This document shows positions 7,604 through 15,176 of a stretch of DNA of 64,000 nt, in pieces. The notes under the pieces are model-generated. The model saw only the letters and a list, made by a program, of their open reading frames with translations, did no database searches and was not told the DNA's origin. Position numbers and translations under genes: made by a program. The DNA comes from Micromonospora sp. DSM 45708 (GTDB lineage Bacteria > Actinomycetota > Actinomycetes > Mycobacteriales > Micromonosporaceae): contig NZ_CP154796.1 in NCBI RefSeq assembly GCF_039566955.1, positions 6,386,001 to 6,450,000 on the forward strand. Reading direction: 5' to 3'. Within the stretch, counting starts at the first letter, position 1. Each line of letters opens with the position of its first letter.

Positions 7604-8959
7604 ATGACCGACAGGTACGCGAGCTTCGTCCAGACGGGGGCCGGTCGCGCGCTGGTCAAGCGCCTCGGGCTGCCCGACCCGCCCCGACTGCGCCGGCACA
7701 CGCCGGGCGACCCGCTCGTCCCCGGGCCGGTCCTGCTCGGCTCCTCGACCGGCGGCCAGCTCGTCGAGCCGGTCCGCCAGCGCCTGACCGCCGCCGGGGT
7801 CGAGCTGGCCGACCCGGCCGCCACCGCCGCCGGCAGCCGCTTCGCCGCCCTGGTGTACGACGCCAGCGGCGTCGCCGACTCCACCGGGCTTCGCCAGCTC
7901 TACGACTTCTTCCACCCGCAGGCCCGGTCGCTGCTGCCCAGCGGTCGGGTGATCGTGCTGGGCACGCCGCCGGCCGAGTGCGACTCGCCCCGGGAGGCGA
8001 CCGCCCAGCGCGCGCTGGAGGGGCTGACCCGCAGCATCGGCAAGGAGTTCGGCCGGGGCGTCACCGCCCAGCTCGTGTACGTCACCCGGCACCGCGATCC
8101 CAGCACCCCGGTGAGTCTGGAGTCCACGCTGCGCTTCCTGCTCTCCGGCCGCTCCGCGTACGTCTCGGGTCAGGTCGTCCGGGTCGGCGTCGGCACCGCC
8201 GTCGCGCCGGCCGACTGGGACCGGCCGCTGGACGGGCAGGTCGTGCTGGTCACCGGCGCGGCCCGGGGCATCGGCGCGGCGCTGGCGAAGGTGCTGGCCC
8301 GCGACGGCGCCCGGGTGGTGGCGCTGGACGTCCCGGCGGCCGGCGACGAGCTGGCCGCGGTGGCCAACGGGATCGGCGGCAGCGCGGTGCAGCTCGACCT
8401 GACCGCGCCGGACGCGCCGACCCGGCTGGCCGAGCACCTGGCGTCCCGGCACGGACGGGTCGACGTGGTGGTGCACAACGCCGGCATCACCCGGGACCGG
8501 ACGCTCGGCCGGATGGACGCCGACCGCTGGGACTCGGTGATCGACGTCAACCTGTCCAGCCAGGAGCGGATCAACGACGTGCTGCTGGAGCGCGACCTGA
8601 TCCCGGCCGGCGGTCGGATCGTCTCGGTCTCGTCGATCGCCGGGATCGCCGGCAACCGGGGGCAGACCAACTACGCGACCAGCAAGGCCGGTGTGATCGG
8701 CCTGGTCGACTCGCTCTCCCCGGTGCTGCGCGAGCGCGGGATCAGCCTGAACGCGGTCGCGCCCGGCTTCATCGAGACCCGGCTGACCGCGCGCATCCCG
8801 CTGACCATCCGCGAGGCGGGCCGGCGGATGAACAGCATGGCCCAGGGCGGTCTGCCGGTGGACGTGGCCGAGACGATCGGCTGGCTCTCCTGGCCGGCGA
8901 CCGGCGCGGTCAGCGGCAACGTGGTCCGGGTCTGCGGCCAGAGCCTGCTGGGGGCGTGA
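7604..8959 (+). CDS. 3-oxoacyl-ACP/CoA reductase, high-molecular-weight FabG type (SDR)
   Basis: 451 residues, about twice a simple FabG, as in the mycobacterial FabG4 type. The N-terminal ~200 residues form a degenerate flavodoxin-like domain. The C-terminal SDR domain carries the cofactor motif VTGAARGIG (~214), NAGITRD, the catalytic Ser in SVSSIAG, and YATSK (~355). It reduces or oxidises 3-keto/3-hydroxyacyl thioesters with NAD(P). The ATG has no SD but has TAGGCT six bases upstream, so it is probably leaderless. Its stop overlaps the start of the MaoC gene (TGATG), and the pair supplies adjacent steps of fatty-acid metabolism. Confidence 0.9.
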   Translation: MTDRYASFVQTGAGRALVKRLGLPDPPRLRRHTPGDPLVPGPVLLGSSTGGQLVEPVRQRLTAAGVELADPAATAAGSRFAALVYDASGVADSTGLRQLYDFFHPQARSLLPSGRVIVLGTPPAECDSPREATAQRALEGLTRSIGKEFGRGVTAQLVYVTRHRDPSTPVSLESTLRFLLSGRSAYVSGQVVRVGVGTAVAPADWDRPLDGQVVLVTGAARGIGAALAKVLARDGARVVALDVPAAGDELAAVANGIGGSAVQLDLTAPDAPTRLAEHLASRHGRVDVVVHNAGITRDRTLGRMDADRWDSVIDVNLSSQERINDVLLERDLIPAGGRIVSVSSIAGIAGNRGQTNYATSKAGVIGLVDSLSPVLRERGISLNAVAPGFIETRLTARIPLTIREAGRRMNSMAQGGLPVDVAETIGWLSWPATGAVSGNVVRVCGQSLLGA

Positions 8960-10053
8960 TGGCACCCCGCGACCACGACCGCGACGACCTGACCCTGCCG
9001 GACCTGATCGAGGGCCCCACCCAGGACCTCACCTCGGCCCGCGCCGCCGCGCTGGCCGCCCGGGCCACCCCACCCCCACCGTCCTCCGCCTCGCCCCACT
9101 CCGACGATCGTGAGGTTGACGGCACGTTTGGTGATCCACAAGGCCGCCAACCTCATGATCAACGGGGCGGGAAGCCGGGTGGGGAGCCGGGCGGGCGGCG
9201 ACGCGTCGAGCTGGGGCGACTGCCGGCGGCGGGTGGGCTGTACCGGCGGGCGCTGCTGGGGGCGGTGCCCGGTCTGGGCGGGCGACGGGGGCGGGAGCTG
9301 CCGGCCGTGGAGCTGGCGGTCTCCGGGGTGCCGGTGGACCCGGCGCACCTGGCCGACTACGACCGGGTCTGCGGGTTCCCGCTGGCCGACCGGCTGCCCG
9401 CGACGTACCTGCACGTGCTCGGGTTCCCGCTGTCGCTGCGGCTGATGACCGCCGCCGACTTCCCGATCCCGCTCACCGGCGTGGTGCACGTGGCCAACCG
9501 GATCACCGTCCACCGGCCGGTCCGGGTCGGCGAGACAGTCGACTTCCACACGTACGCGGAGAACCTGCGTCCGCACGAGCGGGGCCGGCAGCTCGACGTG
9601 GTGCTGGTCGGCTCGATCGACGGCGCGGAGGTGTGGCGCGGCGTGTCGACGTACCTCGGGAAGGAGCGCACGGCCGGCGGCGGCGCACGGCGCGACCACG
9701 GTGACCGCCCGGCGCCGCCGGCCACCTCCGCGCAGTGGCGGGTGACGCCGCGGGTCGGTACGGACTACGCGCGGGTCTCCGGCGACCACAACCCGATCCA
9801 CACCTCGAAGCTGGGCGCGCGGCTGTTCGGCTTCCCGCGCCCGATCGCGCACGGCATGTGGAACAAGGCGCGCTGCCTGGCCGCGTTGGACGCCCGACTG
9901 CCGGACGCGTACACCGTGGACGTGGCGTTCAAGCTGCCGGTGCCGCTGCCGTCCACGGTGGCGTTCCGGGCCGCCGTGGACGGCGCGGGTTGGGACTTCG
10001 GGCTGCACGGCGCACGGGACGGACGACCGCACCTGGTCGGCACCGTCCGCTGA
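8959..10053 (+). CDS. MaoC-like (R)-specific enoyl-CoA hydratase with a palindrome-derived linker
   Basis: 364 residues. The ATG overlaps the reductase stop (TGATG). The double hot-dog region begins near residue 75 (VELGRLPAAGGLYRRALLGAVPG). The hydratase signature YARVSGDHNPIHTSKLGARLF is at ~270, with the catalytic Asp and His present. It adds water to enoyl thioesters, next to the reductase step. The first ~75 residues are atypical. They include a stretch encoded by an 18-bp-arm inverted repeat (9106-9160), kept in frame. The conserved part of the family starts only after this. A hairpin with a U run ends the operon. Function is firm; the N-terminus is less certain because translation could start later. 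Confidence 0.85.
   Translation: MAPRDHDRDDLTLPDLIEGPTQDLTSARAAALAARATPPPPSSASPHSDDREVDGTFGDPQGRQPHDQRGGKPGGEPGGRRRVELGRLPAAGGLYRRALLGAVPGLGGRRGRELPAVELAVSGVPVDPAHLADYDRVCGFPLADRLPATYLHVLGFPLSLRLMTAADFPIPLTGVVHVANRITVHRPVRVGETVDFHTYAENLRPHERGRQLDVVLVGSIDGAEVWRGVSTYLGKERTAGGGARRDHGDRPAPPATSAQWRVTPRVGTDYARVSGDHNPIHTSKLGARLFGFPRPIAHGMWNKARCLAALDARLPDAYTVDVAFKLPVPLPSTVAFRAAVDGAGWDFGLHGARDGRPHLVGTVR
9106..9160. repeat. Dispersed palindrome inside the MaoC coding sequence
   Basis: Arms 9106-9123 and 9143-9160 (GATCGTGAGGTTGACGGC versus GATCATGAGGTTGGCGGC) match at 16 of 18 positions around a 19-nt loop. The element resembles the palindromes at 21092, 22173 and 48988 (GTTGATCA core, 21-nt arms, similar loop size). 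It is translated in frame as part of a low-complexity linker. Confidence 0.7.
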
Positions 10054-10057
10054 GGAG

Positions 10058-10083
10058 AGAGGGGACTTGGCGTCCCCTCTTTT
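10058..10083 (+). terminator. Rho-independent terminator of the reductase-MaoC operon
   Basis: Perfect 9-bp stem AGAGGGGAC / GTCCCCTCT with loop TTGGC, ending in a T run. It starts 4 bases after the MaoC stop. This is the most canonical terminator in the window. Confidence 0.85.
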
Positions 10084-10091
10084 GTGCGCTA

Positions 10092-10118
10092 AGTTGTTCT
10101 CAGATTGAGTTGTTCTCA
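10092..10118 (+). promoter_or_regulatory. Direct-repeat operator upstream of the Nudix regulator gene
   Basis: AGTTGTTCTCA occurs at 10092-10102 and again at 10108-10118, an exact 16-bp period. TTCTCAACCTGAGAG follows as an inverted element running into the GTG at 10138. The position suggests autoregulation by the NrtR-like protein. I do not know its consensus, so the assignment is inference. Confidence 0.5.
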
Positions 10119-10137
10119 ACCTGAGAGAGTGAGCGCC

Positions 10138-10890
10138 GTGAACGAGCAGGACTTCCTCGCCGGATACGACCCCCGCGACTACCCGGCGGTCGCGGTCACC
10201 GTCGACGTGGTGGCGCTGACCATCCGCGAGGACGCGCTCCACCTGCTGCTGATCCGACGCGGCGCCCCGCCGTACGAGGGGCACTGGGCGCTGCCCGGCG
10301 GCTTCGTCCACCCCGACGAGGACCTGACCGCCGGCGCCCGGCGCGAGCTGGCCGAGGAGACCGGGCTCGGCGGCGAGCGGCTGCGCCGGGTGCACCTGGA
10401 GCAGCTCGGCAGCTACGGCGCGCCCGACCGGGACCCGCGCATGCGGGTGGTCTCGGTCGCCCACCTGGCGTTCGCGCCCGACCTGCCCGAACCGGTCGCC
10501 GACAGCGACGCCGACGAGGCGATCTGGCTGCCGGTCACGGCGCTGACCAGCCGGCAGCTCGCCTTCGACCACGACCGGATCATCACCGACGGGCTGGAGC
10601 GGGCCCGCTCCAAGCTGGAGTACACGCCGCTGGCCACCCGGTTCCTGGCGCCCGAGTTCACCATCACCGAGCTGCGCGCGGTCTACGAGACGGTCTGGGG
10701 CCATCCGCTGCACGCCGGCAACTTCCACCGCAAGGTGCTCTCCGTGCCGGGCTTCGTGGAGAGCACCGGGGCCAGCACCGAGCGCGGCGGCGCACGCGGC
10801 GGACCCCGCGCCAAGCTCTACCGCCCCGGCGACGCCCGCCTCCTCCACCCGGCCCTGCTGCGCCCCGCCCGCGAGGAGACGGTCCGGTGA
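10138..10890 (+). CDS. Nudix hydrolase fused to a winged helix (NrtR-like)
   Basis: 250 residues from the GTG at 10138; a TTG/GTG further upstream is possible but falls within the operator repeats. Residues ~55-77 carry a perfect Nudix box (GFVHPDEDLTAGARRELAEETGL, fitting GX5EX7REUXEEXGU), so hydrolysis of an NDP-X substrate is plausible. The C-terminal ~90 residues (LEYTPLATRFLAPEFTITEL, GHPLHAGNFHRKV) match the winged HTH of NrtR-type regulators, which sense ADP-ribose and control NAD genes. It is the first gene of a four-gene coupled operon: its TGA overlaps the GTG of the kinase-like gene. No NAD biosynthesis gene is nearby, so its regulon may be just this operon. Confidence 0.85.
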   Translation: MNEQDFLAGYDPRDYPAVAVTVDVVALTIREDALHLLLIRRGAPPYEGHWALPGGFVHPDEDLTAGARRELAEETGLGGERLRRVHLEQLGSYGAPDRDPRMRVVSVAHLAFAPDLPEPVADSDADEAIWLPVTALTSRQLAFDHDRIITDGLERARSKLEYTPLATRFLAPEFTITELRAVYETVWGHPLHAGNFHRKVLSVPGFVESTGASTERGGARGGPRAKLYRPGDARLLHPALLRPAREETVR

Positions 10891-11606
10891 CGGCCCCGCC
10901 GCACCCACCCGCCCGGCAGCTCAAGGCGCCGCAGCATCCGAGCGACAACGACCTGATGGCCCGCGAGGCACGCGCGCTGCGGCGGATCGCCGAGCGGGGC
11001 GACGCCCGCCACCTGGCGTACGTGCCCCGACTGGTCGACTCCTACCCGGTGCGTGACCCGTCGACCGGCGCGGAGCTGCTGGTCAACGAGCTGGAGACGG
11101 TCCCCGGGCTGCACAGCCTGGAGGACGTGCGCCGGGCGTACCCGGACGGGGTCGACCCGCGCGACGCGGCCTGGATGTGGCGGCGGCTGCTCGTCGCACT
11201 CGGCCTGGCCCACCGGGCCGGCGTGGTGCACGGCGCGGTGCTCCCCCGGAACGTGCTGATCGAGCCGGACGCGCACGGCCTGGTGCTCGTCGACTGGTGC
11301 TTCTCCACCGAGCCGGGCGGGCTGGTGCCGGCGCTGGTCACCGACGCGGCCGACTGGTACCCGCCCGAGGTCACCGGGAAGCGCCCCTGCGGCCCCGGCA
11401 CCGACCTCGCGCTGGCGGCCCGCTGCATGACCTGGCTGATGGCCGACCGCGCGCCGCGCGAGCTGCGCGCGTTCGCGGCCGGCTGCCGGCAACCCGTGCT
11501 GACCGCCCGGCCGGACGACGCCTGGCGGCTGCTGCGCGAACTCGACGAGGTGCTGGAGCGGCTCTACGGGCCGCGCACCTTCCGACCCTTCACCCTCAAC
11601 CCCTAG
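10887..11606 (+). CDS. Degenerate protein kinase-like protein
   Basis: 239 residues. GTG overlaps the Nudix stop (GTGA). It keeps a kinase C-lobe: VVHGAVLPRNVLIEP stands in for the HRDxxxxN catalytic loop (HGA replaces HRD, Asn kept), and LVDWCFS replaces DFG with the metal-binding Asp kept. The N-terminus (NDLMAREARALRRIAERGD) lacks a glycine-rich loop and an obvious VAIK lysine. It may be a pseudokinase or a noncanonical phosphotransferase. No membrane or sensor domain is present. It sits between a Nudix regulator and a vWA protein; kinase-vWA pairs also occur in the TerY-type modules of tellurite-resistance loci. Confidence 0.75.
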   Translation: MTAPPHPPARQLKAPQHPSDNDLMAREARALRRIAERGDARHLAYVPRLVDSYPVRDPSTGAELLVNELETVPGLHSLEDVRRAYPDGVDPRDAAWMWRRLLVALGLAHRAGVVHGAVLPRNVLIEPDAHGLVLVDWCFSTEPGGLVPALVTDAADWYPPEVTGKRPCGPGTDLALAARCMTWLMADRAPRELRAFAAGCRQPVLTARPDDAWRLLRELDEVLERLYGPRTFRPFTLNP

Positions 11607-11616
11607 GGAGGCTGTC

Positions 11617-12576
11617 ATGGGCAGCGGAATCTGGTCCACCGACGTGTACGACGCCGCCGACCGCTACCGGCGTCGGACCGGCAAGAGCGCGTTCTCCTAC
11701 AGCGACGGCGGGGCCCGGCAGGTGCACCCCGCACTCGACCCGCGCGACGCGATGCGGGAGAGCCGCGACTCGGCCGAGCACCCGCAGTCGACGCCGATCG
11801 CGGTGCTCTTCGACGTCACCGGCTCGATGGGGCACGTGCCCCGGGTGCTCCAGCGCAAGCTGCCGCAACTGCTCGGCCTGCTGCTCCGCCAGGGGTACGC
11901 CCGCGACCCGCAGGTCCTGTTCGGCGCGATCGGCGACGCCACCTGCGACCGGGTGCCGCTCCAGGTCGGGCAGTTCGAGTCCGACAACCGGATGGACGAC
12001 GACCTCGGCCGGATCGTGCTGGAAGGCGGCGGAGGCGGCCAGATGATGGAGTCGTACGAGCTGGCGCTGCACTTCATGGCCCGGCACACGGTCACCGACA
12101 GCTGGGAGAAGCGGGGCCGGCGCGGCTACCTGTTCATCATCGGCGACGAGCTGGCGTACCCCCGGGTGAAGGCGCGGGAGGTGGCCCGGCTCATCGGCGG
12201 CGGCCTGGCCGAGGACCTGCCGATCCGGCAGGTGGTGGACGAGGTCACCGCCCGCTGGGACACCTACTACCTGCTCCCGGCCGGCAGCCACTACGCCGGC
12301 AACCGCAAGGTGCTCGACTTCTGGCGCGGCCTGCTCGGGCAGAACGCGGTCGAGCTGGACGACCTGGACGCGGTCTGCGAGACCATCGCGCTCACCGTCG
12401 GCCTCGGCGAGCAAGCCATCGATCTGGACGCCGGGCTCGACGACCTGGACCGGACCGGCTCGACCGCCACCCGGACCGTCTCCCGGGCGCTCGCCGGGCT
12501 CGGCGGCGGCCGGCGCGCGGTCGCGGCGCTGCCGTTCACCCCGACCGACGGCGGCAGCGGGGTCACCCGGCTGTGA
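11617..12576 (+). CDS. vWA-domain protein with a MIDAS motif
   Basis: 319 residues. ATG follows SD AGGGAGG with a 5-nt spacer. A central von Willebrand A fold carries the metal-ion-dependent adhesion site DVTGSMG (~residues 67-73), a DxTxS form of DxSxS, with further conserved blocks GAIGDATCD and LEGGGGGQMMESYELAL. It is cytoplasmic: no signal peptide or membrane helix. It probably scaffolds or presents a partner, as vWA proteins do beside kinases and AAA ATPases. It is coupled to the downstream PurA-like gene by a GTGA overlap and to the upstream kinase-like gene by a 10-bp gap. Confidence 0.8.
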   Translation: MGSGIWSTDVYDAADRYRRRTGKSAFSYSDGGARQVHPALDPRDAMRESRDSAEHPQSTPIAVLFDVTGSMGHVPRVLQRKLPQLLGLLLRQGYARDPQVLFGAIGDATCDRVPLQVGQFESDNRMDDDLGRIVLEGGGGGQMMESYELALHFMARHTVTDSWEKRGRRGYLFIIGDELAYPRVKAREVARLIGGGLAEDLPIRQVVDEVTARWDTYYLLPAGSHYAGNRKVLDFWRGLLGQNAVELDDLDAVCETIALTVGLGEQAIDLDAGLDDLDRTGSTATRTVSRALAGLGGGRRAVAALPFTPTDGGSGVTRL

Positions 12577-13835
12577 ACCACGTGATGGTGGTCGACCTCG
12601 GCTACGGCGACGCCGGCAAGGGCACCGTCGTCGACGCGCTCTGCGCGACCCGGCCGGTGCACACCGTGGTCCGCTTCAACGGCGGCGCGCAGGCGGCACA
12701 CAACGTCGTGCTGCGCGACGGGCGGCAGCACACGTTTGCGCAGTTCGGCGCCGGGACGTTCCGCCCCGGCGTCCGGACGCACCTGGCGCGGCACGTGGTG
12801 GTGGACCCGCTGGCGTTGGCCGCCGAGGCCGACCACCTCGCGACGGTCGGCGTGCCCGACGCGTTCGACCGGTTGACCGTGGACGGGGAGGCGCTGCTGG
12901 CCACGCCGTACCACCGGGCCGCCAACCGGGCCCGGGAGATCGCCCGGGGAGCCGACCGGCACGGCTCCTGCGGGCTCGGGGTGGGCGAGGCGGTCGCGTA
13001 CGGCCTCGCCCACCCCGACGAGGCGCCCCGGGTGGCGGACTGTCGCCGGCCGGCGGTGCTGCGCCGCCGGCTCACCGTGTTGCGCGACCGGCTCACCGCC
13101 GAGCTGGGGCCGCTGGACGCGCCGCCGGTCGACGACTGCCTGCCCGCGTACGCGGCGTTCGCCGACCGGGTGGCGATCGTCGACCGGAGCTGGCTCGCCG
13201 GGGCGCTGCGCGCCGGCACCTGCGTCTTCGAGGGCGCGCAGGGCGTGCTGCTGGACGAGTGGCACGGCTTCCACCCGTACACGACGTGGAGCACCACCAC
13301 GTTCGCCAACGCCGAGACGCTGCTCGCCGAGGCGGGGCTGGCCGGCACCGCGCAGCGGCTCGGGGTGCTGCGGGTGACCACCACCCGGCACGGCCCCGGA
13401 CCGCTTGTCACCGAGGACCCGGCGCTGCCGTTCACCGACCCGCGCAATCCGACCAACGCCTGGCAGGGCCGGTTCCGGTTCGGGCACTTCGACGCGGTCG
13501 CCCACCGGTACGCCCTCGACGTGGCCGGCGGTGTGGACGGCCTGGCGCTGACCCACCTCGACCTGGCCGGCCCCGGGCTGCGGATCTGCCGCCGGTACGC
13601 CGACGGGCCCGACCGGCTCGTACCCGGTCCGGCCGGCGACCTGGAACGGCAGGCGGCGCTGACCGCCCGGCTGATGCGGGCGCGACCGGTGCTGGACGAG
13701 GCGCCGCCCGACTGGCCGGCGACCGTCGAGGAGGCGCTCGCCACCCCCGTGCTGCTGACGTCGCACGGCCCCACCGCTGAGGAGAAGGAGGGGCCCCTTG
13801 TTAACGCGTTCTGTCGAGGAAGGGCCCCCGCTTGA
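12573..13835 (+). CDS. Divergent adenylosuccinate synthetase paralogue
   Basis: 420 residues, GTG start overlapping the vWA stop. It is a PurA-fold GTPase. The P-loop is GYGDAGKGT (PurA: GDEGKGK). GGAQAAHNVV keeps the catalytic His of NNAGHTV. HGSCGLGVGE replaces [13 protein letters not shown] is kept, TTRHGPGPLVTED matches [12 protein letters not shown], and WQGRFRFGHFD keeps the R-x-R of the aspartate loop. THLDL stands in for TKLDV. The true purA is at 22281-23570, so this copy is not the housekeeping enzyme. Altered IMP-site residues suggest another purine-like substrate. The last ~15 residues (EEKEGPLVNAFCRGRAPA) come from a dispersed GC palindrome that overruns the 3' end. Confidence 0.8.
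   Translation: MNHVMVVDLGYGDAGKGTVVDALCATRPVHTVVRFNGGAQAAHNVVLRDGRQHTFAQFGAGTFRPGVRTHLARHVVVDPLALAAEADHLATVGVPDAFDRLTVDGEALLATPYHRAANRAREIARGADRHGSCGLGVGEAVAYGLAHPDEAPRVADCRRPAVLRRRLTVLRDRLTAELGPLDAPPVDDCLPAYAAFADRVAIVDRSWLAGALRAGTCVFEGAQGVLLDEWHGFHPYTTWSTTTFANAETLLAEAGLAGTAQRLGVLRVTTTRHGPGPLVTEDPALPFTDPRNPTNAWQGRFRFGHFDAVAHRYALDVAGGVDGLALTHLDLAGPGLRICRRYADGPDRLVPGPAGDLERQAALTARLMRARPVLDEAPPDWPATVEEALATPVLLTSHGPTAEEKEGPLVNAFCRGRAPA
13785..13834. repeat. GGGGCCCC-type palindrome overrunning the PurA-like 3' end
   Basis: AAGGAGGGGCCCCTTGTTAACG (split here as AAGGAGGGGCCCC and TTGTTAACG) begins at 13785; the return arm AAGGGCCCCC is at 13820-13829. It shares the AAGGAGGGGCCCC and TAAC blocks with the long hairpin at 28769-28821, so the two are one repeat family, probably doubling as terminators. 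It supplies the last codons and stop of the PurA-like gene. Confidence 0.6.
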
Positions 13836-13957
13836 CACGAACCTGGTCGGGGTGATCGTGACCACCGCGCGCTACGTGCCCGGCGGCCTTACCGCGGTCA
13901 CGCTCACCAGCCCGCCGCCGGGCGCACACCCGGGCCGCCGCGCGGCGCGGTTGTTGA

Positions 13958-14002
13958 GCGAGGGGCCCCGCCTCTACCGGAGGCGTTGAGCGGGGGCCTC
14001 GC
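13958..14002. terminator. Hairpin between the convergent PurA-like and TetR genes
   Basis: GCGAGGGGCCCCGC (13958-13971) pairs imperfectly with GCGGGGGCCTCGC (13990-14002), with an inner CCTC/GAGG extension. It ends two bases from the TetR stop, so it probably ends transcription in both directions. Confidence 0.55.
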
Positions 14003-14003
14003 C

Positions 14004-14654
14004 TTACCCCGCACCCGGGCGCCAGGTGACGCCGCGCAGGAGCTGGTCGGCGCCGAGCCAGGCGACGTTCATCATCCGGGTGGCGGTCTTCTCGGCGTCG
14101 GCCTCGGGGTGGTCGGCCAGCCAGTCGGCGAGCGACTCGGACGCGCCCACCAGCGCGTACGCGACCACCTCCAGGTCGGTGGCGCCGACCTCGCGGCCGG
14201 AGGCGCGCAGCGCGTGGTCGAGCATGCCGGCGACCACCTCGACCAGCCGGCCGCGCATGGTGGCCAGCTCGGCGGCGAACGGCTGGGAGCCCCGGGCCTG
14301 CCGGTAGAGCACCGCCCAGCCGTCCCGGTGCGCGCCGACGAAGCCGAAGAACGCGCGCAGCCCGCGCCAGAGCCGCTCGTCGGCGGGCAGCTCGGGGGCG
14401 GCGGCGCCGGCGATGGCCTCCATCAGCCGGGTGCCCTCGCGGTGCAGGCAGGCGATGAAGAGCTCCTCCTTGGTGCCGAGGTAGGCGTAGACCATCGGCT
14501 TGGAGATGCCGGCGTCGTCGGCGATCTCGTCCATGCTGGCGGCGTGGAAGCCGCGTCGGGAGAAGACCTTGACCGCCGCGTCGAGCATCTGCTGCTCGCG
14601 GACGGCCCGGGGGAGGCGCTTGAAGGTCGGTGTGCTGGACACCCTTGCGAGCAT
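14004..14654 (-). CDS. TetR-family regulator of fatty-acid catabolism genes
   Basis: 216 residues from the ATG at 14654. A GTG at 14642 (212 residues) is an attractive alternative, because TATGCT lies 7 nt before it and would give a leaderless message. The N-terminal HTH is REQQMLDAAVKVFSRRGFHAASMDEIADDAGISKPMVYAYLGTKEELF. The C-terminal ligand domain is variable. It is divergent from SCP2 and acyl-CoA dehydrogenase, with two palindromes in the shared promoter. One of these recurs before the thiolase and reductase genes. I infer a repressor released by an acyl-CoA. Confidence 0.88.
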   Translation of the reverse strand: MLARVSSTPTFKRLPRAVREQQMLDAAVKVFSRRGFHAASMDEIADDAGISKPMVYAYLGTKEELFIACLHREGTRLMEAIAGAAAPELPADERLWRGLRAFFGFVGAHRDGWAVLYRQARGSQPFAAELATMRGRLVEVVAGMLDHALRASGREVGATDLEVVAYALVGASESLADWLADHPEADAEKTATRMMNVAWLGADQLLRGVTWRPGAG

Positions 14655-14655
14655 A

Positions 14656-14688
14656 CCTACTCGTGCGTAGGGTTACGCCAGAGTAACC
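14656..14688. promoter_or_regulatory. Tandem TetR operators between tetR and the SCP2 gene
   Basis: CCTACTCGTGCGTAGG (14656-14671) abuts GGTTACGCCAGAGTAACC (14671-14688). Their cores, TACTCGTGCGTA and TACGCCAGAGTA, share TAC-K-C-NN-G-M-GTA. The first has the same CCTAC-N6-GTAGG frame as 7580-7595. Together they would cover both divergent promoters. Confidence 0.6.
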
Positions 14689-14721
14689 AAAGTCGGCCCC
14701 GCCCGAGAGGTGCATTTCCCC

Positions 14722-15174
14722 ATGACTGACTTCGACCCGGCCACCTTCGCGAACGTCGGCCCGAAGGAGTTCGCGCAGCTGGTCAAGTCCACCCCGGACG
14801 ACAAGATCGCCGAGATCATGTCCGGTGACGCGCGCGGCAAGATCCTCAGCGAGGTCTTCAACCGGATGCCCACGCTGTTCCGCGCCGACCGCGCCGGCTC
14901 CACCAACGCGGTCATCCACTGGAACATCACCGGCCGTCCGGACGGCGGCACCGACACCTACGAGATCGTCATCGAGAACGGCACCTGCACCGTCTCGGAC
15001 ACCCCGACGCGGGACCCGAAGCTCAGCCTCACCATGGGCCCGGTCGAGTTCCTGAAGATCGTCTCCGGCGGCGCCAACCCGGTGATGATGTTCATGACCG
15101 GCAAGCTGAAGGCCAAGGGCGACCTCGGCCTGGCGGCCAACATCGCCAACCTGTTCGACATCCCCAAGGCCTGA
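14722..15174 (+). CDS. SCP2 sterol-carrier domain protein
   Basis: 150 residues, one SCP2 fold (MTDFDPATFANVGPKEFAQLV ... HWNITGRPDGGTDTYEIVIENG ... LKAKGDLGLAANIANLFD). The ATG at 14722 fits a protein-like N-terminus and has GAGAGG upstream; a GTG at 14710 would add four residues. SCP2 domains bind lipids or acyl-CoA. Two bases separate its stop from the acyl-CoA dehydrogenase, so it likely delivers or holds acyl substrate for that enzyme. It is divergent from tetR, downstream of tandem operators. Confidence 0.88.
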   Translation: MTDFDPATFANVGPKEFAQLVKSTPDDKIAEIMSGDARGKILSEVFNRMPTLFRADRAGSTNAVIHWNITGRPDGGTDTYEIVIENGTCTVSDTPTRDPKLSLTMGPVEFLKIVSGGANPVMMFMTGKLKAKGDLGLAANIANLFDIPKA

Positions 15175-15176
15175 CC

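Noticed and set aside
12573..13835. Reading the first PurA-like gene as housekeeping purA
   Set aside because: Key IMP-binding blocks are replaced, and a fully canonical purA is present at 22281-23570.
13798..13989. 63-codon plus-strand frame after the PurA-like gene
   Set aside because: It consists of two GC palindromes and their spacer and has no protein-like features.
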